Below are positions 37,671 to 52,900 of a stretch of DNA of 64,000 nucleotides, piece after piece. Position 1 is the first letter of the stretch; each line of letters opens with the position of its first letter. This DNA is from Margaritifera margaritifera (lineage: Eukaryota > Mollusca > Bivalvia > Unionida > Margaritiferidae): assembly GCA_029931535.1 (NCBI GenBank), contig JAQPZY010001610.1:4997501-5061500 (forward strand), in the 5' to 3' direction. Both the position numbers and the translations under genes were made by a program. The notes beneath the pieces are model-generated. The model made no database searches and was not told where the DNA came from. It saw only the letters and a list, made by a program, of their open reading frames with translations.

Positions 37671-37946
37671 TCAACATTCTGAGTAGTCCATGGTCTTGAT
37701 AAATTCCACTGCAGACGAAAACTGCATCCACCAATATTGTTCCTCGCCTGCAAGCCGTTTCTCATAGAAGCTATTAACATACTGTATTGTGGACAGAAGA
37801 CAAGGTGGGTTTGCCTTAATTATGACATAAATTAGTACAGGCATGAAATCGTCAGCGGCAGGAACCGACTTCTCATTAGCCATGCTCAGAAGATTCATAA
37901 TGGTGGTGGAACAGCGGACTACACATTGAATCTTGTCTTTAGGGGT
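37671..37946 (-). CDS. GAPVD1: GAPVD1 last exon: core of the VPS9 domain
   Basis: 91 codons plus TGA, phase 0, after acceptor TTTTTCAG. It reads TPKDKIQCVVRC, then MANEKSVPAADDFMPVLIYV, IKANPPCLLSTIQYVNSFY, GEEQYWWMQFSSAVEFI and ends MDYSEC. The ADDFxPVLxYVxxKANPP and STIQYxxxF motifs are the hallmark of VPS9 Rab5 exchange domains and contain the acidic residue and Tyr needed for exchange in the family. Confidence 0.95.
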   Translation of the reverse strand, partial: TPKDKIQCVVRCSTTIMNLLSMANEKSVPAADDFMPVLIYVIIKANPPCLLSTIQYVNSFYEKRLAGEEQYWWMQFSSAVEFIKTMDYSEC

Positions 37947-40900
37947 CTGAAAAATAAAGATGAAGGATAGTTTCAAACACTAACCTGTTTAAGTTCTTCA
38001 AAATTAATCCAGGTAATCAGGCCTTTTCAAAAGAAAGGTAAAAGTGGTTGGTAAGATGAAAAGACAATACAGCATGCATCGAAGGAATGAAATGGTTACT
38101 TGTATAGCTTACTTGTTCCAAAAGGGGGCTAAATTTTCATCTCGGCTCAGAAAATTATAAACAACTGAGGCGTAGAAGCTTTGATCTCTTGCAAATTGAT
38201 ATAAATTCCCTTAGGCAGTTCTTATATATTTGTATTGTTTAAATCTTAGATATTACAATACAGCTAAGGTTCTATTAAAATACAAAAGGCATGCAAGCAA
38301 ACAAGTACACACAAACAATCAGGCAAAACACTTTGCTCATTTTTTTTATTTAACTCTCCTAAATCACAGCTGTATTTTGACATTTTGCCTTAAAAAATGA
38401 ACCACGCTTGTACACTATTCTGACTACTGAAATAATCTTGTTTTGCATTTTATATATGGAGTAAAATCTGACTTCAAAGAAATGTTGCAACTGATCACAA
38501 CTGATAATAACTTTGTTCTTCAACATACATTGCTAATGTACCTTACTTCAACGAGTTGGGTTGTTCCACTTAGTCAACTTTACCTATGCAAATTAGCCTA
38601 ATAGGCTCTCCCACAGCAGTGTTCGAAGGACTTGACACAGCATCATCCTAGCTATTCTCAGCCAAATGAGTAATCTTTGAGATGGTGGTTGCTTATCTCT
38701 GACCACCTTACCATTTAATTGACTCCATGATGATCAGCTGTATTAACTGCCCAGTGGATTTTTTTACATGGGCTTTAAGCAGGACTGTTTACAGTTTATA
38801 CAGACTACATGCTTCAATGGTCTAAAAATGTCTCTTGTTTTTCTAAACACGACCGTGAGGGGGTGGGAGTAAAAAAATCTTGTTTTTTACGTGACATGTC
38901 GTGTTATGGCAGGTATGAAATATGGTTTAGTCAAAATGACCATTCAATATTTTGGTGACTTTGACTATCTGGGGGTATATTTTGGCACTTGTGACTGGAA
39001 ATATTTTTTGATTTTAATCACCACTGATATTTCGGTAATTTCGGTTCAACCGTCTTATAAATATTAACTTGCTTCTTTTCATTATAACCAAGGTCTTTAA
39101 TTTTAAGGCCTAAATAACACTTTAAAGCACCAAAACACATTCATGATATAGAGTCCACAGTGACTAACACAAAGATACTCTGCCTGTATGGACATAAAGA
39201 CTTTAAAACAAACCTTGTAAGCATTAATCATATAGATCTCCCTCTGGGCAGCTGGCCATGGGCACTCCAGGTGGTACATCCGGGGAATCCTCATGTAACT
39301 ATGCTGGGGTGTTATCACATTGTTCAATTTTATTATATGCTGATGATATAACCTGAAAAGGACAAATTAAAATCTGCATACTACATACTTATCATTTATT
39401 CTATTCCCATTTACTTAATACATACTACATACTTATTATTTACTCTATTCCCATTTACTTAATACATGCTACATACTTATTATTTACTCTATTCCCATTT
39501 ACTTAATACATACTTATTATTTACTCTATTCCCATTTACTTAATACATACTACATACTTATCATTTACTCTATTCCCATTTACTTAATACATACTACATA
39601 CTTATTATTTACTCTATTCCCATTTACTTAATACATACTACATACTTATTATTTACTCTATTCCCATTTACTTAATACATACTTATCATTTACTCTATTC
39701 CCATTTACTTAATACATACTACATACTTATTATTTACTCTATTCCCATTTACTTAATACATACTACATACTTATTATTTACTCTATTCCCATTTACCTAA
39801 TACATACTTATTATTTACTCTATTCCCATTTACTTAATACATACTACATACTTATCATTTACTCTATTCCCATTTACTTAATACATACTACATACTTATT
39901 ATTTACTCTATTCCCATTTACTTAATACATACTACATACTTATTATTTACTCTATTCCCATTTACTTAATACATACTTATCATTTACTCTATTCTCATTT
40001 ACTTAATACATACTACATACTTATTATTTACTCTATTCCCATTTACTTAATACATACTTATCATTTACTCTATTCCCATTTACTTAATACATACTTATCA
40101 TTTACTCTATTCCCATTTACTTAATGCATACTACATACTTATCATTTACTCTATTCCCATTTACTTAATACATAATACATACTTATTATTTACTCTATTC
40201 CCATTTACTTAATACATACTACATACTTATTATTTACTCTATTCCCATTTACTTAATACATACCACATACTTATCATTTACTCTATTCCCATTTACTTAA
40301 TACATACTTATTATTTACTCTATTCCCATTTACTTAATACATAATACATACTTATTATTTACTCTATTCCCATTTACTTAATACATACTACATACTTATC
40401 ATTTACTCTATTCCCATTTACTTAATACATACTACATACTTATTATTTACTCTATTCCCATTTACTTAATACTTAATACATACTTATTATTTACTCTATT
40501 CCCATTTACTTAATACATACTTATTATTTACTCTATTCCCATTTACTTAATACATACTACATACTTATTATTTACTCTATTCCCATTTACTTAATACATA
40601 CTTATCATTTACTCTATTCCCATTTACTTAATACATACTACATACTTATTATTTACTCTATTCCCATTTACTTAATACATACTTATTATTTACTCTATTC
40701 CCATTTACTTAATACATACTTATCATTTACTCTATTCCCATTTACTTAATACATACTTATTATTTACTCTATTCCCATTTACTTAATACATACTTATTAT
40801 TTACTCTATTCCCATTTACTTAATACATACTTATTATTTACTCTATTCCCATTTACTTAATACATACTTATCATTTACTCTATTCCCATTTTACTTAATA

Positions 40901-43900
40901 CATGCTACATACTTATCATTTACTCTATTCCCATTTACTTAATACATGCTACATACTTATCATTTACTCTATTCCCATTTACTTAATACATACTTATCAT
41001 TTACTCTATTCCCATTTACTTAATACATACTTATCATTTACTCTATTCCCATTTACTTAATACATACTACATACTTATTATTTACTCTATTCCCATTAAC
41101 TTAATACATACTACATACTTATCATCTACTCTATTCCCATTTACTTAATACATACTACATACTTATCATTTACTCTATTCCCATTTACTTAATACATGCT
41201 ACACACTTATTATTTACTCTATTCCCATTTACTTAATACATACTACATACTTATTATTTACTCTATTCCCATTTACTTAATACATGCTACATACTTATCA
41301 TTTACTCTATTCCCATTTACTTAATTCATACTACATACTTATCATTTACTCTATTCCCATTTACTTAATACTGGATACAACTAAATCAGTTTTTCCCTAA
41401 TATGTAATTGAGAAAAACAATACCAAGTTTTAAGAAATGTTTGTGAACATTACACTGATTTCTTTGAGATGCAATATTATGTTGCCATTTATTGAAACTA
41501 CTTCATCTGAAAGCAAATTATGAATTAAACATTTACAATGAATATTCTGAACTGGTAACCATGCAAAAATGAAACTTTCCATTTCCCCACAAAGACAAAT
41601 CTATTGAACTGCAGATATAGTAAAAGAGTTAAAAGAATGTGATTAACTGATATTTTAGGTGGTTATGTTGTTCTCATGAAGGAGATGTAAAAACAGTCAT
41701 CTGCCCTATATAAGCTAATACACATTCAATAACAAATAAAAATTTCCTCAATTCACAGTCTGACTACTATGTAAAATTAAGTCCACCTAGACCACTTACA
41801 TGCAAGTCTAGTTTGACTGTACAGTTTTGTTTGTTCTTGACTGGCTGATATATACTTTTTCCAAAATAGTGGCTAAAAATAGCAGTCATTGACTAGGAGA
41901 GCTTATGGGATGGTCCATTATCCATCACAGTGGCCATTTTGAAAATCTTGTTATCGCTACTCCCCCTGAATGGATGGTCATATCAACGTGGGATTTTCAA
42001 TAAAAGGAAATGGTGTCAATCAGACTTCCAATATGACTACCACAGCAGCCATCTTTAAAACCTTGTTGTCTCTACTCCTCATAAACGAAAAGTCATACTG
42101 ACATGGGGTTTTCACCTGAAGACTTCTAATGATGTCTACTTGGTCCTAAATGAAAATGGTGCCACTTGCACATCAAATATGGCCACCACAGTGGGCATCT
42201 TGAAAATCTTCTTATGGCTTTTCCTTCTGAATGCATGGTTGTATCAACGTGGGGTTTCTTGCTGAAAGACTTCTTATGATGTCTGGTTGGTCCTAAATGA
42301 AAATGGTGCTGCTCAGGCATTCAATATGGCCACCACAGTGCCATCTTTAAAACTGCGTTATCACTACTTCTCCTGAATAAATGATCATATCAATATGGGG
42401 TTTTCACTGAAAGATATTTCTTGATGTCTCATTGGTCGTTGATGAAAATGATGCCAATCTGACCTCCAATATGGCCACCACAATGACCATCTTGAAAATC
42501 TTATTATCGCTACTTCTTCTAGATGGCTGATCAAATCAACAGTGTGCTTTCACCAAAAGACTTATGATGCTTATTACGATGTCTAGTTGGTCATAAATGG
42601 AAATGGTGCCAATCTGATATCCAACATGGTCACCATGGCAGCCATATTGAAAATCTCATCATTACTCCTCCAAAACAGAAATTCATATCAGCATGCGGTT
42701 GTCACCAGAAGACTTCTTATGATATTTTGTTGGTCGTAAATTAAAACAGTGCCGTGCTTATGGCCATCTTCAAAATCGTATGCTGCTCCTCTTAAATGGA
42801 AAGTCATTTTGACATGAGGTTTCATCAGAAGAATTCTTATGGTGTCTACTTGATCCTAAAGAAATTGATGCAACTGATCCTCAGTATAGCCATCATGGTG
42901 GTTATCTTAAAAATATTGTTATCTCTCAAATGGATGGTCATATATCAACATGAGGTTTTCACCAACAGGCTTTGATACCAAGTTGGTTCTAAATGAAAAT
43001 GGTGCCAATCATACAACCAAAATGGCTGCCATGATGGCTGTCTTGAAAGTCTTGTTGTCACTACTCCCCCTGAATGGATGTTCATTATGACATGGGGTTT
43101 TCACCAAGAGACTTCTAATGATCTCTATTTGATCCTAAATGAAAATGGTGCCAATCTTGCACCTAATATGGCCACCAATATAGCTAATTTGAAAATCTTG
43201 TTATTGCTGAAGAATATCAGAGATACTTTTAATATCAGCAGCTAAGAAAGGAAGAAATGGTCTTATCTTGAATTCCTGGACATTCTTTTTGGACTCTTGT
43301 TAGGTCTAGTTATCCTGGTAACCATAGATAACTTGTATACAGACATTTCTCAAAATCTTGCATAATTATACATCTTTGTACTGGAAAGTCTTTCACAAAT
43401 ATAAGTAATTATCACAGTGAGACTTTTCTAATTAATGGGATCTCACTGTAATGTTTATTTCTCCAACTGGCTACTCACGGTTTTTCAAATTAAATATTTT
43501 CACTGGGCTTTTTACATCCATCTGTAATCTACAGTTAGAGGTGTAATTTACAAAAATAACCATAAAATATATCAGGCATATGTAACCTACGGCCGGCAGG
43601 CCGGATCCGGCCCGGGACCTGGTTTTATCTGCTTATTTACATTATAGGGTGTGGTTTTTAAAATCACTTACCCGGCCTGCACCCTATAGGAAGTAGCGCA
43701 TGCCTGAAATATATGATCTAGGAGAAATGCAACTTAATGGAATAAACTCTTGGAGAGGGCAAAGGAAATATTCCTGCTTTGAAGAATTTTTGAAAGGGAC
43801 GGAAATATACCCAGAGGACATGGATTTTCCCACCAATAGGGAAAAATTTAAGAAGGGGCCATAACTCAATAAATTCTGACTTGAAAAAAGGGTAAAAATT

Positions 43901-46900
43901 GGAACCTGACCTAGTCTTCTTGATAATAATCCCTATACAAAATTTTCAGTCTATGACATCCTTACAAAATTTGATTTCAGTCTATGACATCCTTACAAAA
44001 TTTTCAGTCTATGACATCCTTACAAAATTTTCAGTCTATGACATCCTTACAAAATTTGATTTCAGTCTATGACATCCTTACAAAATTTTCAGTCTATGAC
44101 ATCCTTACAAAATTTGATTTCAGTCTATGACATCCTTACAAAATTTGATTTCAGTCTATGACATCCTTACAAAATTATAATGCAAAAACACATTTTTTAC
44201 AAACATGTAAGATGGACCAACATGTGTAACACAATACACTTCTTTCTCAATAACTTGCGCACAATGGGGTCCAAAACCACAGACTGAAGTATAAGTGAGG
44301 GTGTGAGTTGCCAAGGGACTGCTGAAAAATTAAGAAGGGGATGCCATCCCGACTAGACATTGACAATGAGAAGACGAAATTGGGTGGGGGTAATGTTTCA
44401 TAGTGTAATACTCATTTTATAATCACATTGGGAATAATTGTCCATAAAATGCTTTTCCTAATGAAGTTGTTTGCTTTTCTGTATAAACTACCTTAATTTT
44501 CAAGATAACCAACCTTTAAAAGATCATTAAAAACATTACTTCTAAAGGTTTCAGCACACTCACATGTGCAGCTGTGAAAACAATGTGTATTACATCACTG
44601 CTTTTTGGATGTAAATGTGGATATATTCGAGTGTTATTGTTGATTCACAATAAAACAAGATTTCCTGTTTTCAGAAATTAGGGGCATTTCATTTGTGAAA
44701 CAACAGCCGTAAATGTCAAAACTCGATTTTAATTTTTTAAAAATTGTTTTATTAGTAAAATATTGATGCTGTGATTTCACTGCAAGTAATAGCGAAATTT
44801 CTGCTCATCCTTGAGCAAGCCTCCGAGTGCCAATTTGGAAATTTTAAGTTCACTACAAACTTTGGAACTTGCTTCTCCATAATAAACTGTATCTGTGAAA
44901 CAAAGCTTTTCATGCACCGACTACTCCTTTCGCTTGCTATCTGTGATCACATTTGCTAATTAGTAGGTTAAACCACTAATTAATGTTTGATATTATGTTA
45001 CCTACATAATAATATTTATAGCAGGTAGGATTTGCATGCCTTTTAACTTTTTTTTATTCCACCCCCTTTATTTGATTTGATACAAAAGACGTAATTAACG
45101 TGATAATACAAAGCAGGTCTAATTTTAATTGATTGTAATACAACAAACACTTATGCAAATCTGAGGTAAAAAAATAAAAAGCACTTAATTAGGTTCTCAT
45201 AACACTGGCAGACACAGCTGTGATGGTAGACTGACACTTTTCACATTTGCATACATGTGGGGATATCACATTTGTGATGATTACACTGAAATCGAATTAA
45301 AAGACAGAACTAAAACATGAATTTCATTTGACAAAATTGGTATTTTTTTTCTTAAAGTGCTGCCACCAGTAGGCATTACTGACATTTTCATGGATTGAAA
45401 TATCATCGAATATTGTTATTTACGGTGTACTGAGAATTCTTTTTGTAAAGAAAAATTTAACAAAATATATGACTTCTTATTAAAAGTTGCAAATTTCATG
45501 ATGCTGATTTAAATTTCCAGGCACTAACTACCATTTTTGACGATAAAACGAGTGATATATCAAAGTTTCATTTACCAGTTTTGATTGCGATTTACTTCAT
45601 GTTCAACAAATAGGGGCCAATTCTTTGGGTATTTTCTAGAAAAAAAAGGGGATCCATGCCTGACTCTGCATTATAAGCGGGTTTGTGAATGATCCAGGCA
45701 TGAGTTATCGAGGGAGAGGTGTATTCCCCTTCCTTAAAATATAATCGGGGTTGGGAATGCAAGGATCACTTACTGGTCCCTAAGGATATCTCCATCCCCA
45801 TTTGGGTACATGGCATGGGTGTAGATTCGACTCATGATGTAACGCTCTATGGCCAGCTGGGCATCCTCTATTTGAGTGTTGTTAGCAGCTGGAAGGAAAA
45901 ATTTTCCACAAAAATGTAAAAAACTTTATTAACATTTATAAAGAGTTATAATTACGATTTTTGGAAAATTTAATAGGTCTGTGCCACAGTATGTGATGAA
46001 GTCTTGTTTAATGCAATGTAACAAATGTTATATAACTCAACTAATGTCAAATTAATAAGATGCTGAACACTGACAAAATCTATTATTGGTGTTTGAAACT
46101 ATCCTTCATGATCTCTAGGTAATCAAACTCCATACATATTCAGGCCATTTCCAGCTGGTTTGATGATTAAAATTCATATTTATTACACTCCTAATTCATA
46201 GAGGTTTCATATCTGTAGTTTTTTTTATTATTTCAAAAATAGTAATCATACATGACTCACTAAATTCAAAAATTTGTCAGAGTGCTTCACACTGACTCTT
46301 AACCCTTGGGCTCCACCTCTTTTCTTGTGCTCCTGCAACACCTGAACTTACTATATATACTGGCATATAAGTGAGATGCAAACAACACAGACCCTGATCT
46401 GCCACTGCATAATGTGCCAGCAAAGCTAGGTCAATGCAGTTTGTTAGAACTAATCAGTTCAATAAACATAAACCCAGATCTGTCATCACATAATGCACCA
46501 GCAGATCAGGGTCTATTCAATTTGTTAGGACTAATCTGTAGAACAAACACCACAGAACCAGGTCTACCATCACATAATGCACCAGCAGATTTAGGTCTAT
46601 GCTGTTTGTTAGGACTAATCAGCAGAACAAATGACACAGACCCAGATCTGCCATCACACAATGCATTGGCAGATCTGGGTCTATGCAGCTTTTAGGACTA
46701 ATCTGTAAAACAAACAACACAGATCCTGATCTGGCAATGCATTATGTGATGGCAGATCAAGGTCCATGGTGTTTGCACTTGAGTGTGAGTTATAAACAAG
46801 AATATATGAAAGCAAATAGTGTATAATCCCTACAGTGGCAATGCAAGGACTTGCCCCATAACAAAGACGATATTTTAGGGTGAGAATATAGGGTCAAGAG

Positions 46901-49900
46901 TGTTACCTCATGGGAAGCTTTTGTAAATCTTGCTGCAATTTTAGGCATTACGGAGCTTTTGAATATATTTTTAACATATATATATACTTGAGTGCAAACT
47001 GACTTTAGACATCTTAACCATAAACAAGAATACTGTGAACGTCACATTATACACCTGCCCCTATGTTTAAGTCATCTATGTAGATAACTGAAATTTTTTG
47101 TGCAGACACCAGTTTTCTTCTTTTAGTCAGTGACCCTGACCTTTGACCTCAAAATCAATAGGACTTTTTCTTACCCCAAGTACAAGCCATCCACAAAGTT
47201 TGGTCCAGGTATGTAAAGTAGAACTAATTTTATCGTGTGGAAACCATTTTTATTCTTCAAGTCACAGTGACCTTTGACCTTTTTACTCCAAAATTGATAG
47301 GGCTTTTCCTTAGTCCAAGTTCAAGCCATCCATGGAGTCTGCTAACTGTAGATGGTGGAGAACTCCAGCTATTGTGTGGAAATGATTTTTCTTCTTTCAT
47401 TCACAGTGACCTTGCTCTTCAACCTTTAAGGCTCTGACCCGATAGGCTTCTTCCTTACCCCAAGTGCAAGCCATCCCCAAAGTTTGGTAACTGTAGATGG
47501 TAGATAACTTTAGTTGTGTGGACACCATTTTTCTTCTTTCCCTCACAGTGACCTTGACCTTAAACCCCAAAATCAATAGGGTTCTTCCTTGCCCCAAGTG
47601 CAAGCCATCCAAAAAGTTTGGCAACTGCAGATAATCAAGAACTTGACTTACTGTGCAGAAAGCATTATTTTCTTTCTGTCACTATGACCATGACCTTTTG
47701 ACCCTGAAATCTATAGGGTTCTTCCTTACCCAAGTGCAAGCTATTCACAAAGTTTGGTAACTGTAGATGGTGGACAACTTTAGTTATTGTGCAAAACGAA
47801 ATTGGATTGGTAATGGATGGATCCACAGACCTATACATAAAGTAGACCTGCCCACAAAGGGTAAATTCTATGGTTCCTGAGAGTCCTTTATAGACCTATC
47901 TATTATGGTTTTAAATGGTGTGGCCATATATGTATCATGTGATATGCCATATATGTATCATGTGATATGCCATATATGTATCACTTGATATGCCATATAT
48001 GTATCATGTGATATTCCTCCATTTTTATTTTATGGTACTTATTCCACACACCACTTGGTCCTACTCGTACACATTTACTGTAAATGTCATGTATTTATAA
48101 AAGTATTTAAGTTAACAGTGCATTGCTGTGAAACAATATTTGGTGTAATGGGTACCCCAAAGTTTCAGTGCTGTTATAATTTAGGCCGTTTCCCATAATT
48201 TCATTGGATTAGTTCAATTTTGTATCCCATATGATTTTATCGGATTAGTTCATTTTTGTATCCCACATAATTTCATCGGATTAGTTTATATTTGTATCCC
48301 ATACAATTTCATCGGATTAGTTCATTTTTGTATCCCATATAATTTATTCGGATTAGTTCATTTTTGTATCCCATATAATTTCATCAGATTAGTTCATTTT
48401 TGTATCCCATATAATTTCATCGGATTAGTTCATTTTTGTATCCCACATAATTTCATTGGATTAGTTTATATTTGTATCCCATACAATTTCATCGGATTAG
48501 TTAATTTTTGTATCCCATATAATTTCATCGGATTAGTTCATTGTTGTATCCCATATAATTTCATCGGATTAGTTCATTTTTGTATCCCAAGACAGTAATG
48601 TATGAGATGTTTCCTTCGTTATTTATATCATAGTTGTCAGTTTTGATAATACTGAACTGATTTTATCAAACTGTCCCAAAAAAAATTTCTATTAAAAATT
48701 TTTCCCTTCTTAATCACACCACCTAGAATAGGTAATAATTTTTGTACCTTCACTTTCAATTAACTATTATTTTGTTCACTAATTCTTATAAGGTTTTGTG
48801 AATATCACATCACTAGGTATATAAATGAATATATTACAGGGAATAAACACACAAATGAATAAACTAAATATTTGTAATAATTTTAAAAATTACATTAACA
48901 AGTCAATCAATAAAAATAATTATATTTAGTACACCGACAAATGTCACATTTTTAAATGCACTGAAGAGTAAGAAACTATACACTATTTTGATAGCTTATT
49001 GACAATATTTTTACTATGTCTCAAGAATTATTCTACTGCACAAGGAATAAATAAACAAATAAATACAAATAAATTAATACTCACACTTTCATCATGACTA
49101 AATTTCAGTATGTTTTGACATGTTCAATATAAATGACAACATTTACTACATTAGAGAGGTGTTTATTACAACGAAAATAAAAAGTGAGGTAAAAAAAGAC
49201 TGTTGATGATTAAAACACCTATGACCCCAACATCCATACAATTTTTTCTATCATTCTTTTTATTAATTTCATATACTGAATTAGTAATCCTTAAGATTAT
49301 GAGTTACTTATTATAAACAGCATTGATGAAAATTAATAAAATCAGAAAAATATACCAGTATTTCAAAGACTATTCCAAAAATATTACAATATTCTATCCA
49401 TCCTATATTAAATCAGTGTATTATTAAATTTTCAAGAAAAGGAGAAAAGTAATCATAATGCCCAAAGCATCAATTTGTTTCTAATAATATATCCATCAAT
49501 TTGTTTCTAATGATATATCCAGGAGGAAAAATAATGAAACCAGTAAAAGTCTATCAACTGGGTGATTTTCTAATTATATGGGTATTTAAGTCTCCTTTAT
49601 TTTTATACAGATAATTTGTCAAATTTCATAATTTCTTTGCAAGGTAAATTTGAAAGTTTCTTTTAAAAGAACTTTATTACTCCATCTAAACTGACTGGAC
49701 AGTTGGTACATTTTCCTGAACAATAATTTTTCAGAAATATGGACAATGAAATTTTGTGAAAGTGTCGTAAATGTAATGTTTCTTTTTTCACTTGTATTCT
49801 TATGTAACTGTTTACTCCAAAGATTTCTACAGAAAATTGATAGCAATAAAAGGAATAAGGAAGTGTTTGTGGTGTATCCTTTTTTATTCAGTCTATGTAT

Positions 49901-52900
49901 AATCAGTACCTTATGGGTATGTGTGTAGTGATATGTAGTGACCAGGAGCAGATAAATATGGAAGGTCTTTATGGGGATGATAATGTTCCAGAATGCCTAA
50001 ATGTTTTTTTAAAATTTAACATGTATAGTGTCCTTAATTGCAAAGAAGACAAAATCCTATCTTTGATTTTCACTTTGTGCACTAAAGAACCTTGGTTTGC
50101 ATCATAATTTTTTGTGTATCTTGCACTACATTAAAAGATTAGAAAGTGAGGTAACTCTAACAGCATTTCCTCTGGTTACTTTAATGCCTGATACAGAGTC
50201 TCTGATAACAGAAGTATCTGGAAAATTATCGTGCCTGTTTATAGATGGGTTTCACTGCAGTACGATTTGGGGATTGTATTTCAACCTCTCCATGATGCAC
50301 AAGTTTGTATCCTCTATTAACAGTAATAAATCTTTAAATCTGCACTTTTGCTCATATATTGTTACATGTCATGTCTCCCATTTGACTGACCACCTCCACT
50401 GTTTTCACTGTAAACTAAACTCAATCTATACCAAATGAGGGTGAAAAATGATCAAATTTGGTCTGATGTTTGAGGAGAATGAGTAGATGACAATGACAGT
50501 TTCTTATACAGGATGCAACCCCCAAGAGAGGATGGGGTAGAGGTCAAAGATAACATGTTCATAGGTAATATGGACTCTTTCTTTGAATTTAAACTCCATC
50601 TACATCGTTTGAAGGTGATAATATTTGGTATTATGTTCCAAGAGGAAGAGTACCCGACAATATGTTTCAAATCCTGAATGCAGCTGGGGGATGGTGGGTG
50701 GTGGTGGTAGTTTAAAAAAAATAAAAATAAATAAATATATGATGGTGCCATTGCCTTTCTGGTTCATCAATGGCCCTAAAGATGCAATGTTTACACACAC
50801 ACTGATAAATACATGTCTGTGTGTGTACTGAAGTGAAAATATATGTACGAAACATACATGTCAATGAATCTCTATGATAGGTTCCCACTAAAGATTCTCC
50901 AGCAGTAACCAAAAATGCCATAAATAATCTCAAAATTAGAAACAGTCAACATACATTTATTACAACATTCAAAGAATGAAAAATCAATAGCCAAAATAGA
51001 TGTTTTCAAGAAATTTAGTAGCCACTTAGGAAAACTGGTAACCACCTGCAGGGCTTTTTCTCAGTTTCAGAACAGGTGGTTGTTCATGAAAAACAGGCAG
51101 CTATGCAGGTGAGCAAGTGAGTTAGCAAGTGAGTTAGCAAGTGAGTTTGCTACGGAGGTCCTGGGGCATGTTTCCCTAGAAAAATTGGAAATCAAAGATG
51201 CAAAAAATGGTGCAATTTTTAGTGTACCCCAGGTGTTTTTTTAATGAAATATACCTTAATGAGATGAAACAACTGGCAAAAGATGGTAAAACTGGTGGTG
51301 AAATTCACAGATTACTGGCTGTTAGGAAACCCTGCAATGGCTATTTTGTCTATTTTTAATGAAAGCAAAGCCTATGCAGTTAAAGAAGAAAATATTTTCA
51401 CTTTGCCAATTGATAATTTTTTTTCTTCTGGAAAGGATCATATATACAACAAGTGATCATAGAATGATAGGGACTGTACAATTTTCATAGGTAACATATG
51501 TTAAGTCAAGCAAGATATGATTATGATAAATTCTCTTCATTTACAACAGTGTGCAAATAATCATCTTGTGATTATGACGACTCAGTCTGGGCTTTGATAT
51601 TTAATAATCTATCAAGACAAATAAAAACATCTTGGTGACTTCAGCTAAAACTGTAGTTTTCACTTGTGCGACACATGTTGCAATCAAACAGGCAGGGTCA
51701 GTTGCTACACTGCTAAGTCCTGGTGAGGTTAAAATCAAACACGGGTAACTAAAGCTCCAGGAGTGAACCTGTTAACCAATCACTGGCCACATGAACTGTT
51801 CTTTGTTTGGTTGACTTTGCAGGCATGAGCATGGTAATGAATGGAACAGCTACTCGAGTAAAACTCGAGTTCCAACTGAAAGTTGCATCATGATGTAACA
51901 TCAATTTAGAAAGCATTTTTCAATACTGCTAAGATACAGTAACATATTTGTTTATATTTTTTTAATTTGGTACCTTGCCATATTGTATCTCTTGCCATCA
52001 GGTCATTAAGGAACAGCAAGAATTTCTCCACAAAATCAGTCTGGAATGAAAATAATAACTCAGTTAAATGCAAGGGCTATTCTATTTAAATATACTTATT
52101 TGATGGGTAACACATTTTTCTTTCTGTAAAAGGTGGGGTCTGAACCTGTTTTTTTCTGTTTTTTTACTGTATAATTCTGAATCTTTCGTACCAGTGGTGT
52201 CCCACAAAAAGTGGTGTTCCCATCCTGGATGTGAATTTAGATGCAATAGTCACAATTAAAACAACAATCAAAACAAAATTGCTTCGAAGGTACTTACTCG
52301 CTACTGACTGAAAAAAATTGAGGGATTCAAGATATGACCATTTCTTCTTTTTAACTGTTGAGTGTAGAAACCTTCTATTATTTTTTGAGGAATAACAAGA
52401 TTTTAAAATTAGCCACTGTGGCTAAATTTGGCATCATTTTCATTTAGGAGCAACAGGACACCATAAGAAGTCTTCTGGTGAAAACCTCGTATCAATAAAG
52501 CTTTCCATTTAGGATGAGTAGTGATAAGAATTTCAAGATGTCTGCCTTGATGGCCATACTGGATGTCAGATCAGCACCATTTTTAGTTTGAAACAGCTAG
52601 ACATCATAAGCAATCTTCTTGTGAAAACCCCATGTCAATATGACTTTCCATTTTGAAGGAGTATAACAAGATAGCAGCCATGGAAGCCATACTGGATGTC
52701 AGATTGTTACCATTTTCATTTAGGACCAACTAGATATCATAAGAAGTCTTCTGGTGAAAACCCAATTTCAATATGACCATCCCTCTGGAAGGGGTAGCGA
52801 TAATAATATTTATAATATGGAGGTCTGATTGGCACCAATTTCATTTAGAACCAAGTAGAAATCATAAGAAATCTTTTAGTGAAAACTCCATGCTGATGTG

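Noticed and set aside
42126..42320. Histidine-rich minus-strand open frame
   Set aside because: Translation of the ~145-bp dispersed repeat; the same words occur in all clusters.
46414..46695. 93-residue open frame
   Set aside because: Product of the ~82-bp tandem repeat.
50097..50438. 113-residue plus-strand open frame
   Set aside because: No domain, no family resemblance, and it lies in a GAPVD1 intron; probably chance.
51690..51790. Second tRNA-derived SINE on the minus strand
   Set aside because: A-box-like words are present, but the B box is too diverged and no tail was found.
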